DNA of 33,112 nucleotides from NCBI GenBank assembly GCA_016178075.1, contig JACOUA010000025.1:1-33112 (forward strand). The letters are read 5' to 3'. The stretch is from Acidobacteriota bacterium. GTDB lineage: Bacteria; Acidobacteriota; Vicinamibacteria; Vicinamibacterales; JACQTH01. The translations under genes and the position numbers were made by a program. The first letter of the stretch is position 1; the number at the start of each line of letters is the position of its first letter. The notes under the pieces were generated by a model, which ran no database searches, had not been told where the DNA came from, and saw only the letters and a program-made list of their open reading frames with translations. Of the stretch, positions 7,524-14,437 are shown in pieces.

Positions 7524-7556
7524 GCTTCGGGCTTGAGGCTTCGAGCTTCAGGAAGT
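7523..7556. repeat. Degenerate short-period intergenic repeat between convergent genes
   Basis: GGCTTCGGGCTTGAGGCTTCGAGCTTCAGG is built from imperfect GGCTTcGgGCTT units. It lies between the plus-strand remnant ending at 7523 and the minus-strand Uma2 stop at 7561, and resembles the array at 7203-7240. Confidence 0.55.
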
Positions 7557-7560
7557 TCGA

Positions 7561-8124
7561 CTACTCGAAAATCTCGCGGACACGGCAGCGGAACCCGGGG
7601 AGGACATCGCCGCCGTCGAGGTCTTCGTCAACCGTGAGCGTGCGCGGCGGCGTCAACGGTCGATAGACGGTCACGGTCTTCCTGCGCGAATCGACGGCCC
7701 AGACGAGCCGCACGCCATGTGACAAGTATTCATCGACTTTCGTTTCGATCTCGGGAAGGGTATCGCCGGGTGAGCGAATCTCGACGGTCAGATCCGGCCC
7801 GCCCCGCCAGAACCCTTCGGGGTCCGTTCGGGGGATCTGCTCGGCTCGGATGAATGAGAGGTCCGGGCCCCGCACAGTGTCCGGATCGCGCTCGAGGTGA
7901 CACCCAAGATCGACCGCCACGGCACCCAACTTGTGGGCTCTCACGTACTGGTCGAGCAGAGATCCAAGATGGACGGCTATCTTGCCATGGGGAAACCCGG
8001 CGAGGCCCATCTTGATTACCCGGCCCCGCACAAGCTCGTACCTGCAGCCGTCGTCCGGAAGCTTGGCGAACTCCTCGGCGGTGACGAGATCCGTCGTCTG
8101 CGACATCGTGTTTCTTGCTCGCAT
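7561..8124 (-). CDS. Uma2 family (DUF820) PD-(D/E)XK endonuclease-like protein
   Basis: 187 residues from ATG 8124, or 181 from ATG 8106 ('MSQTTDLVTAEEF'), which matches the usual start of the family better. Family signatures are 'TAEEFAKLPDDGCRYELVRG', 'HLGSLLDQYV', 'GPDLSFIRAEQIP', 'GGPDLTVEIRSPGDT' (the catalytic D/E-x-K-like segment, with EIRSP) and 'KVDEYLSHGVRLVWAVDSRRKTVTVY'. Members have a restriction-endonuclease-like fold; their biological role is unsettled, and many genomes carry numerous dispersed copies. A decayed second copy is at 263-481. No partner gene is apparent. Confidence 0.88.
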   Translation of the reverse strand: MRARNTMSQTTDLVTAEEFAKLPDDGCRYELVRGRVIKMGLAGFPHGKIAVHLGSLLDQYVRAHKLGAVAVDLGCHLERDPDTVRGPDLSFIRAEQIPRTDPEGFWRGGPDLTVEIRSPGDTLPEIETKVDEYLSHGVRLVWAVDSRRKTVTVYRPLTPPRTLTVDEDLDGGDVLPGFRCRVREIFE

Positions 8125-8303
8125 GGCATTTTAGCATCGTCGTTGCACCCTTTCTGCCAGACGCGCGCCCGCACGACGCGGCGATAATCCTCGGCTTTTT
8201 GGATGCGGCGATCGCGCGCCGCTAGATAGGTCGCACAAACTGCGTACACCGGGACGCTCGGAGTGCGCAGAATCGATCGCGCTTTGAAGGCGGTCCCGTG
8301 TCC

Positions 8304-9113
8304 CTATTCAATTAACGTAATCTTCCAGAAGTCGTCACACAGGTTCGGATCCAGCAGGAACTCGTACGGCATCGTGAAGTAGCCCTTCCTCCCCCACAAC
8401 TCACCCCACGAGTTGCGGACGATGAAGCGACGGACTTTTTCCTCGTACCCGACCGCCAGCACCGCGTGGCCGCCGAGCAGGCGCTCGGTCGGCTTCGGCA
8501 TCGGAACGCGTCCGGTCGTGGTCACCGCCTGGCTTTCAAAGTTCTCGTACACCGAAAAGCCGAAGACGAACGGATAGCCGTCCGCGAGGCAGCCTCTGAG
8601 CTGATCGCGCGTCGGGATCAGCCGCTGGTAGAGCACGGCCTGATGGAGCAAGGCGTCGGTGTACGACGGCTTCGACGGCCTGGCCCGAAACTTCGGGATC
8701 ACGTACGGCCACAGCGCCTCGTGCGGCGCGCCAAGCTTCGCGACGCTCTTGATGCCGTCGCGAATCATGGCGCCGGCGTCTTCGTCGACCGTCCCCTCCA
8801 TGACCCGCTCGTTGTAATAGATAAAGAGCCGCGACGGGATGAAGATGTCGCTCTGCGCCTGCTTCATCTGATCGAACTCGAGCGCGCCGGCGATCGCATG
8901 AGCGGTGCAGCTTCCGAGCAGCCCCTGGTTGTAGACCGGCGGGCAGGTCTTGCGCAGGTCGACGCGCGGCGGCAGCGGACCGAGCGCCGCGAGCGGCGCT
9001 TCGTAGATCCGATCGCGGCGGTCGGGCAGGTCAGGAATCCACCCGTATCGCTTGACCTGACGGCGTCTGATCTGTCCGCCGGAAGAGTCTCTGCGGGCAC
9101 GCTTCGCTGGCAT
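8304..9113 (-). CDS. C1 (papain-like) family cysteine peptidase
   Basis: 269 residues. All four papain-family active-site residues are present: Q63 ('YNQGLLGSC'), nucleophile C69, H216 ('GGHAVLAVGY') and N234 ('VRNSWG'). The N-terminal 'YGWIPDLPDRRD' and 'PPRVDLRKTCPPVYNQG' are typical of the bacterial C1A-like group. There is no long propeptide and no signal peptide; the first 22 residues are strongly basic. It would therefore be cytoplasmic or exported by another route. ATG 9113 has GAGGTG upstream. The divergent gene at 9155 starts only about 40 bases away. Substrate unknown. Confidence 0.9.
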   Translation of the reverse strand: MPAKRARRDSSGGQIRRRQVKRYGWIPDLPDRRDRIYEAPLAALGPLPPRVDLRKTCPPVYNQGLLGSCTAHAIAGALEFDQMKQAQSDIFIPSRLFIYYNERVMEGTVDEDAGAMIRDGIKSVAKLGAPHEALWPYVIPKFRARPSKPSYTDALLHQAVLYQRLIPTRDQLRGCLADGYPFVFGFSVYENFESQAVTTTGRVPMPKPTERLLGGHAVLAVGYEEKVRRFIVRNSWGELWGRKGYFTMPYEFLLDPNLCDDFWKITLIE

Positions 9114-9154
9114 GGCTCACCTCGCTTCGATTCGGGAGAGCCACATCCTGTGAG

Positions 9155-10195
9155 ATGCTGGCAGGCGGATCAAGACGCGCTGCACACAAAAACGGCATGC
9201 TGGTTCTGTCGCTCGTCGCCCTCTCGCTTCTGCCGGCCGGCCTCCTCTATCAAGCCGTCGCGTCCGCCGCCGACCGCCGCAGATATCCTCCGCCCGGGAT
9301 CCTCATCGACATCGGCACGCGGCGCCTGCATTGCCGGTGCGAAGGCTCCGGCTCGCCGCCCGTGATCTTCGAATCCGGCGTGGCCGCCTCGTCTATTAAT
9401 TGGACCCTCGTTCAGGCCGAGGTCGGGCGGCTCACCCGCACGTGCAGCTACGACCGGGCCGGGCTGGCGTGGAGCGACGCGTTGCGGGACCGCCGGACGG
9501 CGGAGGGACTGATGGAAGATCTGCGGGTCGTCATCGAACGGTGCACCGGCACGGACCCGGTCGTCCTGGTCGGGCATTCATTCGGCACCTTCATCGTGCG
9601 GGGCTTTGCCGCGTGTCATCCCGACAAGGTGGCAGGGCTGGTGTTCGTGGATCCGATCTCGCCGTCTGAGTGGATCGCCATGAGCGCCGCGCAGCGGCGG
9701 ATGCTGCAGGGCGGCGTCCTGTTTTCTCGAATCGGGGCGATGCTGGCGCGCGTCGGGGTGGTCCGCGCCTGCCTGAGTCTTCTGGCCGGCGGGCGGACCG
9801 CCGTCCCCCGCGCCGTTGCGCGGGGATTCGGCGGCGAGGCCCTTCGCGTGCTCACCAACCTTATCGGTGAGGTCCAGAAGATGCCGGCCGAGATGCTGCC
9901 CGTCATCCGCGCACACTGGTCGCAGCCGAAGAGCTTTTCAGGGATGGCCGCGTACCTGGCGTGCCTGCCGGCGGTCGCCGCCGACGTGGCGGGTGCGCAC
10001 GTTCCCGCAGAGATCCCGGTGACCGTCTTATCGGCAGGCGATCTGGATCCGGCGATGCTCGCTGAGCATGCAGCACTCGCCCGTGCGTCGCGAGATGGCC
10101 GCCACATTGTCGCCGAGCACTGCGGGCACTGGATTCAACTGGACGAGCCGGATCTCGTCGTCCGCGCCATTCGGCCGATGGTCGACGGTCGATGA
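9155..10195 (+). CDS. Alpha/beta hydrolase with N-terminal membrane anchor or signal
   Basis: 346 residues from ATG 9155; an internal ATG at 9197 places the hydrophobic segment ('MLVLSLVALSLLPAGLLY') right at the N-terminus and is a credible alternative. Fold landmarks are 'PPVIFESGVAASSINW' (oxyanion region), 'SYDRAGLAWSD', the nucleophile elbow 'VLVGHSFGTF' (S142 in the long form), 'LSAGDLDP' for the acid and 'HCGHWIQLDEP' (H325) for the catalytic base. Probably an exported or membrane-tethered esterase/lipase-like enzyme of unknown substrate. It diverges from the C1 peptidase. Confidence 0.85.
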   Translation: MLAGGSRRAAHKNGMLVLSLVALSLLPAGLLYQAVASAADRRRYPPPGILIDIGTRRLHCRCEGSGSPPVIFESGVAASSINWTLVQAEVGRLTRTCSYDRAGLAWSDALRDRRTAEGLMEDLRVVIERCTGTDPVVLVGHSFGTFIVRGFAACHPDKVAGLVFVDPISPSEWIAMSAAQRRMLQGGVLFSRIGAMLARVGVVRACLSLLAGGRTAVPRAVARGFGGEALRVLTNLIGEVQKMPAEMLPVIRAHWSQPKSFSGMAAYLACLPAVAADVAGAHVPAEIPVTVLSAGDLDPAMLAEHAALARASRDGRHIVAEHCGHWIQLDEPDLVVRAIRPMVDGR

Positions 10196-10230
10196 ACACA
10201 CCAGGTCGATGCGTACGATGATCGCTGCGC

Positions 10231-10236
10231 TATAAT
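10231..10236 (+). promoter_or_regulatory. Perfect -10 box (TATAAT) upstream of the permease
   Basis: TATAAT lies 100 bases before the permease start at 10336. No good -35 is present at the right distance. A 22-codon ORF without a ribosome site (10248-10316) lies in the would-be leader. Confidence 0.35.
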
Positions 10237-10335
10237 CCCGGCACGTCATGACCCTCGCAGCCGGCACACGAACCGCCGATCTCATCGCGTACTGGCCTTC
10301 GCTCGTGGCGCGATAGTGCGCGAGCGCCTCTCACG

Positions 10336-11838
10336 ATGAGCACGGACGCCGCCCTTCGACGAAGCTCAGGGCTGGCCGCCCTCGACGTCGAGTTCAAGCG
10401 CGAGCTCGGACTGTTCGACTCGACGATGGTCGTGGTGGGGTCGATGATCGGCTCGGGCATCTTCATCGTCTCGGCGGACATGGCGCGCCTGGTGGGCAGC
10501 CCCGGCTGGCTGCTCGTGGCGTGGCTGGTCACCGGGCTGTTGACCCTCGCGGCGGCGCTGTCGTACGGCGAGCTCGCGGGCATGATGCCGCGCGCCGGGG
10601 GTCAGTACGTCTACCTGCGCGAGGCGTTCTCGCCGCTGTGGGGATTCCTGTACGGCTGGACCCTCTTTCTCGTGATCCAGACCGGGACGATCGCGGCGGT
10701 CTCGGTCGGGTTCGCCCGTTATCTCGGTGTCTTGATGCCAGCCATTTCCGAGAGCACCTATCTCGTCGCGCCGATTCATCTGTCTCAGGGCTACGCCGTC
10801 TCGCTCTCGGTGGCGCAGCTCGTGGCAATCGGCGTCATCGCGCTGCTCACCTGGACGAACAGCCGCGGGCTCGAATACGGGAAGACCGTCCAGAACCTGT
10901 TCACGACCACCAAGACGGGCGCGCTGGCGGCGCTCGTCGTGATCGGGCTGCTGCTCGGCTGGAACGCGCCGGCCGTCGATCAGAACTTGGGCGATTTGTG
11001 GACAGCGCGCGGGAACGTCCCGGTTGCGTCGGGAGTCACTGCCGCAAACGCGTTCGGTCTCTTTGCGGCCATCGCGGTGGCGCAAACAGGATCGCTTTTT
11101 TCCGCAGACGCCTGGAACAACATCACCTTCACGGCCGGCGAGGTCCGGAACCCGCGCCGTGACATCCCGCTGTCGCTCGCGCTGGGGACCGGGCTGGTCA
11201 TCACGCTCTACTGCCTCGCGAACGTCGCGTATCTGGTGACGCTCCCGCTGGAGGCGATTCAGCACGCGCCGGCCGATCGGGTGGCGGCCGCCACGCTCGA
11301 GCAGATCTTCCCCCGGTTTGGCGGTGCCATCATGGCGATCGGGATCATGGTCTCGACCTTCGGCTGCGCCAATGGATTGATCCTGACGGGGGCGCGCGCG
11401 TATTACGCCATGGCGCGTGATGGACTCTTCTTCAAGAAGGTCGGGATGCTGAACCCCGCGCGGGTGCCGGCATCGGGACTGGCGCTTCAGGGGTTGTGGG
11501 CGGCGTTCCTGGTACTGCCCCGAACCTACAATCCGATCACGCGCGCGTACGGGAATCTCTACACCAACCTGCTGGATTACATCATCTCGGCGGCGCTCAT
11601 TTTCTACATTCTGACGATCGCCGGCATCTTTCGCCTGCGCCGCACGCAGCCGGATGCGCTGCGGCCCTATCGGGCCTTCGGCTATCCGGTTGTTCCACTG
11701 CTCTACCTTGTAGGCGCCGTCGCGATCCTGATCGTCCTCTTCGCGTACCGTGCGTCGACTACCTGGCCGGGGCTGGTCATCGTGGTTCTTGGGCTTCCGG
11801 TGTATCTCGCGTGGAGTCGGCCAGGCTTCAGAGACTAG
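10336..11838 (+). CDS. APC-superfamily amino acid permease
   Basis: 500 residues with about twelve hydrophobic segments. After a short N-terminus comes the classic APC signature 'VVVGSMIGSGIFIVSADMAR' with the substrate-contacting glycine motif 'GSGIF' in TM1, then 'GELAGMMPRAGGQYVYLREA' at the TM2-TM3 junction, 'TWTNSRGLEYGKTVQNLFTT' before TM6 and 'MARDGLFFKKVG'. It imports or exchanges amino acids across the inner membrane; the specificity is not readable. The N-terminal region (residues 6-12, 'LRRSSGL') is encoded by the dispersed repeat at 10352-10372. Ribosome site weak. Confidence 0.9.
   Translation: MSTDAALRRSSGLAALDVEFKRELGLFDSTMVVVGSMIGSGIFIVSADMARLVGSPGWLLVAWLVTGLLTLAAALSYGELAGMMPRAGGQYVYLREAFSPLWGFLYGWTLFLVIQTGTIAAVSVGFARYLGVLMPAISESTYLVAPIHLSQGYAVSLSVAQLVAIGVIALLTWTNSRGLEYGKTVQNLFTTTKTGALAALVVIGLLLGWNAPAVDQNLGDLWTARGNVPVASGVTAANAFGLFAAIAVAQTGSLFSADAWNNITFTAGEVRNPRRDIPLSLALGTGLVITLYCLANVAYLVTLPLEAIQHAPADRVAAATLEQIFPRFGGAIMAIGIMVSTFGCANGLILTGARAYYAMARDGLFFKKVGMLNPARVPASGLALQGLWAAFLVLPRTYNPITRAYGNLYTNLLDYIISAALIFYILTIAGIFRLRRTQPDALRPYRAFGYPVVPLLYLVGAVAILIVLFAYRASTTWPGLVIVVLGLPVYLAWSRPGFRD
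10352..10372. repeat. Copy 2 of the dispersed 21-bp repeat, inside the permease gene
   Basis: CCCTTCGACGAAGCTCAGGG (plus one more C) matches the reverse complement of 3054-3074 with three central mismatches. It sits in the variable N-terminal codons before the first transmembrane segment. Confidence 0.7.
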
Positions 11839-12007
11839 AGGACCACTAGCCTCCTTCAAGCGCCCTGAGCGCGAATGCGGCCCGCCCCATAGTGGCGTGG
11901 CAAAGCTCCGGCGCTGCGCACGGGGTTATGGTTCAACATTCGTGCGATCCGAGTTGCCGACCCCTCGAGAACTCATCCGCTTGCGTCCGCTGTAGAATGA
12001 CGACGAA

Positions 12008-12247
12008 ATGATCAGTCACTACGTTGCGACGGCATTGGAGCGCGCCCACTATCGTCTCGTTGACGACGGCACGTTTGCTGCGACCGTCCGGGGCCTTCGA
12101 GGCGTCATCGCCACCGGCTCCACGCTCGAAGCTTGTCGCCGCGAACTTGCCGAAGTTCTCGAGGAATGGATCCTGGTGCGAGTCGCGCGAGGCCTGGCCA
12201 TCCCCCCCCTTGGCAAGGCCGTCGTCAAGGTTCGCCGCGCGAGCTGA
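12008..12247 (+). CDS. hicB: HicB-type antitoxin
   Basis: 79 residues: 'YRLVDDGTFAATVRGLRGVIATGSTLEACRRELAEVLEEWI' is the partial RNase-H-like fold of HicB antitoxins (normally 'DGTYYAEIPGLPGVWATGDTLEECRRNL'). It would bind and neutralise the HicA mRNA interferase and repress its own operon. There is no separate DNA-binding domain, as in many short HicB proteins of this HicB-first gene order. The stop overlaps the hicA start (TGATG at 12245-12249), but the toxin is truncated, so this may be an orphan antitoxin. A -10-like TAGAAT lies at 11993-11998. Confidence 0.8.
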   Translation: MISHYVATALERAHYRLVDDGTFAATVRGLRGVIATGSTLEACRRELAEVLEEWILVRVARGLAIPPLGKAVVKVRRAS

Positions 12248-12370
12248 TGCCGCCGTGGGGACCCGTCAAGCGTCGAGACCTTATTGCAGGACTGCGAGCG
12301 CTTGGCTTCGAGGGGCCGCTCTCTGGCGGTCAGCACGAGTTTATGATGCGGGGGGCCATCGTTCTGACCA
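12247..12370 (+). pseudogene. hicA: Truncated HicA toxin gene
   Basis: Starting at ATG 12247 the frame reads 'MPPWGPVKRRDLIAGLRALG' and 'GPLSGGQHEFMMRGAIVLT', the N-terminal two-thirds of HicA including its catalytic His in 'GGQHEFM'. The conserved continuation (IPNPH...DI...LL..ILR.A) is absent. From about 12371 the DNA belongs to a different gene, and the frame runs on into unrelated residues up to 12624. A 120-residue hybrid could be translated, but a folded HicA is unlikely. Confidence 0.8.
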
Positions 12371-12528
12371 CAGGGAGATACATGGACGGCCAAGACCTCA
12401 ATGCCGACCACGCGGTTTTTTTCGACGGGCGGCGTGATCGCCGGGCGCCTCTATGTCGTCGACGGAAACCAAGGGAATGGGTCCGTGTTGTTCCCTACCC
12501 TCGAATACGATCCGGCAACCAACACCTG
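12371..12528 (+). pseudogene. Kelch-repeat gene fragment
   Basis: In the frame starting at 12371 the DNA reads 'GDTWTAKTSMPTTRFFSTGG' followed by 'VIAGRLYVVDGNQG' and 'TLEYDPATNT', one near-complete Kelch blade (W-x-MPT-R...GG-LYV-GG...YDP-TNTW). It has no start and is out of frame with both neighbours. It abuts the hicA fragment with no spacer. Confidence 0.75.
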
Positions 12529-12779
12529 TTTCCGGATCGTTCGCGTACACGCCTAGCGCGGGAACGGTGCTCAATGCGGGTACTCAGACGCTCTCGACGA
12601 CGTTCACGCCGCCGGACAAGGTGATCGAGGCCACAGACACAGACACCGGCTTTACCTGGCTGATCGGCGAGAATCTGGAGATCACCTTCGGAAGCCCCGC
12701 AACAGCAAGCTTGACGAACGCAGGGCCGATCGTCGGGCAGATCTTGACGGACAAGGGCAAGGTAATGATCGAGTTCTGA
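12526..12779 (+). pseudogene. Ig-like/MBG-type repeat fragment joined to an unidentified tail
   Basis: The frame ending at TGA 12777-12779 reads 'PVSGSFAYTPSAGTVLNAGT' and 'TLSTTFTPPD', matching the repeated Ig-like unit of large surface proteins ('GTFVYTPAAGTVLNAGTQTLSVTFTPTD'). After about 12618 the sequence changes to 'VIEATDTDTGFTWLIGENLE' and 'ITDKG'-like residues ending 'KVMIEF', which I do not recognise. The junction with the Kelch piece falls at 'ATNT|PVSG'. These look like leftovers of a large deleted gene. Confidence 0.6.
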
Positions 12780-13090
12780 CCGGGTGCCAACCGCAATCGC
12801 ACGTCAGTCTTGATCACGGTGGCCCAAGCCTTGCGGCCATGTGAGTCGGCTGTCGAACCACCGGGTGACCTGTGGAGATTTGGCGGTGCGTGCTGGCGTC
12901 ATTTCAGCCTCAGCCAGCTCCAGCCCGTCGCCTGGTCCCACACGCGAATCCCGCGTGGACCCTCGCGGTCTGGGCAGTGCGCGCGATCGTGGGCAATCTT
13001 CCCTTCCCGTTCGAGTTCGAGGTGAAGATCCCAACGCGAACCTGACAGGTTCGCCTTACATGATTTGTTCGCAGGCTCGTCAGGTCCGCT
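12780..13090. other. 310-base region without a supported gene
   Basis: On the minus strand an uninterrupted frame ends at 12899-12901 and contains 'WDLHLELEREGKIAHD' and 'GIRVWDQATGWSWLRLK'. It reads like the end of a real protein, but I cannot place it and no start is visible. The only other structure is the palindrome at 13036-13054. Confidence 0.4.
13036..13054. repeat. 19-bp perfect inverted repeat (9+1+9) downstream of the DUF1501 gene
   Basis: GCGAACCTG-A-CAGGTTCGC is perfectly symmetrical. It begins 37 bases after the DUF1501 stop on the minus strand. No T-run follows, and with a single central base it would extrude poorly as RNA hairpin loop, so a protein-binding site is as likely as a terminator. 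Confidence 0.5.
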
Positions 13091-14353
13091 TCAGAGGATC
13101 GCCGGTCCGTTCCTGAAGTCGCCGCCGAGGATCTGGATCGAGTCGGCGCCGAGCCAGTTGTCGATCACCCGCGCATAGACCGAGCGGAAGTCGGTTTCGT
13201 ACTTCAGATCGCCACCGTTGTTCTCGAGGGCCGGGTTGCCGGTAAACGGCTGCAGCGATCCCGCGGTCCCGTACAAGCCGCCCCTGACCGCGCCCCCCAT
13301 CGCGAACATCAGCGTGGCGGCGCCGTGATCGGTGCCGGCGCTCCCGTTCTCGCTGATCCGGCGTCCGAACTCGGTGAACATCAGGACCAGCGTGTTGTTG
13401 ATGAGCCCCTGATTCTGGAGGTCGTTGTGGAAGGCCGTCAGGCCGTCGTCCAGCGTGCCCATCAGGCCGACGTAACTGCCGTTCGCCAGATTCGTGTCCT
13501 GGCGCGAATGCGTGTCGTAGCCGCCGGTCTGGACGAAGAAGATGCGAGTGCCGACCTGTCTGACGAGCGCGCCCGCGACGGTCCGCAACGCGAGCCCGAA
13601 CCCGTTGTTCGGATACGTGAGACTCGGCGTGTAGGTCGCAACCGTCGCGACGCGATCGAGCGTGTTGAACGCCGCTTGGGTCGTGCCGTTGACGAACGAC
13701 AGGTGCGCGCGGCTGTCGTTCAGATGCGACGAGATGCTCGAGAGCGCGGCCCGTCCCGCCTGCCCGTCCGCTCCGCCGTTCGGGCTCGAGAGCGCATAGG
13801 TCACGGGATTCGGAATCGCCGGCACGGACACCGTCCGCGCCAGAAGCGTGTGCGGCGTCGATCCGGTCGTATTCCAGCCGTAAAGCGCGTCGACCGGACT
13901 CGGCAGAAGATCCAGATAGCGGCCGAGCCATCCCGGCCCGGTGGAGCTGCGCGGGTTGGCCGTCGACCAGATGTCGACGCCGAAAAAGTGCGACCGGCTC
14001 GAGTTCTGATACCCGCACCGTTGAATGAGCGCGAGCTGTCCCTGATCGTAGACCGTCTTCAAGCCGGTGAGCCGCGGGTTCAACCCGAGCACCGAGCCGC
14101 TGCTGTCGGTCCCGACCTGAAGCACGCTGGCCGCCGGGATGCCGAGCGCCGCCCGACGGCTGTAGTAGAACGCATCGCCGTACGGGATGAGGGTGCTGAG
14201 TGTGTCGTTCCCACCGCTCAGGTACAGGATCACCAGGTTGCGCGACGAGGCGCTCTGCGCGAGCGCGAGGTCCGACAGGAAGCCCGGCGCTGCAAAGCCC
14301 CAGGTAAATGCCGCCACGCCGCCTTTGACGAAGTCACGCCGGGTGAAACTCAT
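13091..14353 (-). CDS. DUF1501 family secreted protein (Tat substrate)
   Basis: 420 residues starting with a twin-arginine signal 'MSFTRRDFVKGGVAAFTWGF'. The body carries DUF1501 hallmarks: 'NLVILYLSGGNDTLSTLIPYG', 'FFVQTGGYDTHSRQ', 'LVLMFTEFGRRISENGSAGT' and 'DHGAATLMFAMGGAVRGGLY'. The fold belongs to the alkaline phosphatase/sulfatase superfamily, but the activity is not established. ATG 14353 has GAGG eight bases upstream. It is the last gene of a minus-strand operon after DUF1800; these two families are almost always adjacent, and the pair is common in Planctomycetes and Acidobacteriota. Confidence 0.92.
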   Translation of the reverse strand: MSFTRRDFVKGGVAAFTWGFAAPGFLSDLALAQSASSRNLVILYLSGGNDTLSTLIPYGDAFYYSRRAALGIPAASVLQVGTDSSGSVLGLNPRLTGLKTVYDQGQLALIQRCGYQNSSRSHFFGVDIWSTANPRSSTGPGWLGRYLDLLPSPVDALYGWNTTGSTPHTLLARTVSVPAIPNPVTYALSSPNGGADGQAGRAALSSISSHLNDSRAHLSFVNGTTQAAFNTLDRVATVATYTPSLTYPNNGFGLALRTVAGALVRQVGTRIFFVQTGGYDTHSRQDTNLANGSYVGLMGTLDDGLTAFHNDLQNQGLINNTLVLMFTEFGRRISENGSAGTDHGAATLMFAMGGAVRGGLYGTAGSLQPFTGNPALENNGGDLKYETDFRSVYARVIDNWLGADSIQILGGDFRNGPAIL

Positions 14354-14374
14354 GAGCAGAACCTCGTAGTCATC

Positions 14375-14437
14375 AGTTCTCAGTTTTCAGTTCTCAGTCA
14401 AACGAAACTGACGACTGAAAACTGACAACTGAGAACT
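14375..14437. repeat. Imperfect inverted repeat of short CAGTTCTCAGTT units between DUF1800 and DUF1501
   Basis: The left arm, AGTTCTCAGTTTTCAGTTCT at 14375 onward, faces a right arm ending ACTGACAACTGAGAACT at 14437. Each arm is itself made of 7-12 base near-repeats. The DUF1800 stop codon lies at the edge of the right arm. In RNA this would form a long stem between two cotranscribed genes. Confidence 0.7.

Noticed and set aside
8125-8303. Search for a gene or RNA between Uma2 and the C1 peptidase
   Set aside because: No convincing frame, promoter or hairpin found.
10248-10316. 22-codon ORF between the -10 box and the permease, as a leader peptide
   Set aside because: No ribosome site, no runs of one amino acid and no obvious competing hairpins.
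13036-13054. Possible integron attC site
   Set aside because: The arms do not contain the GTTRRRY/RYYYAAC core and no integrase or cassette array is present.
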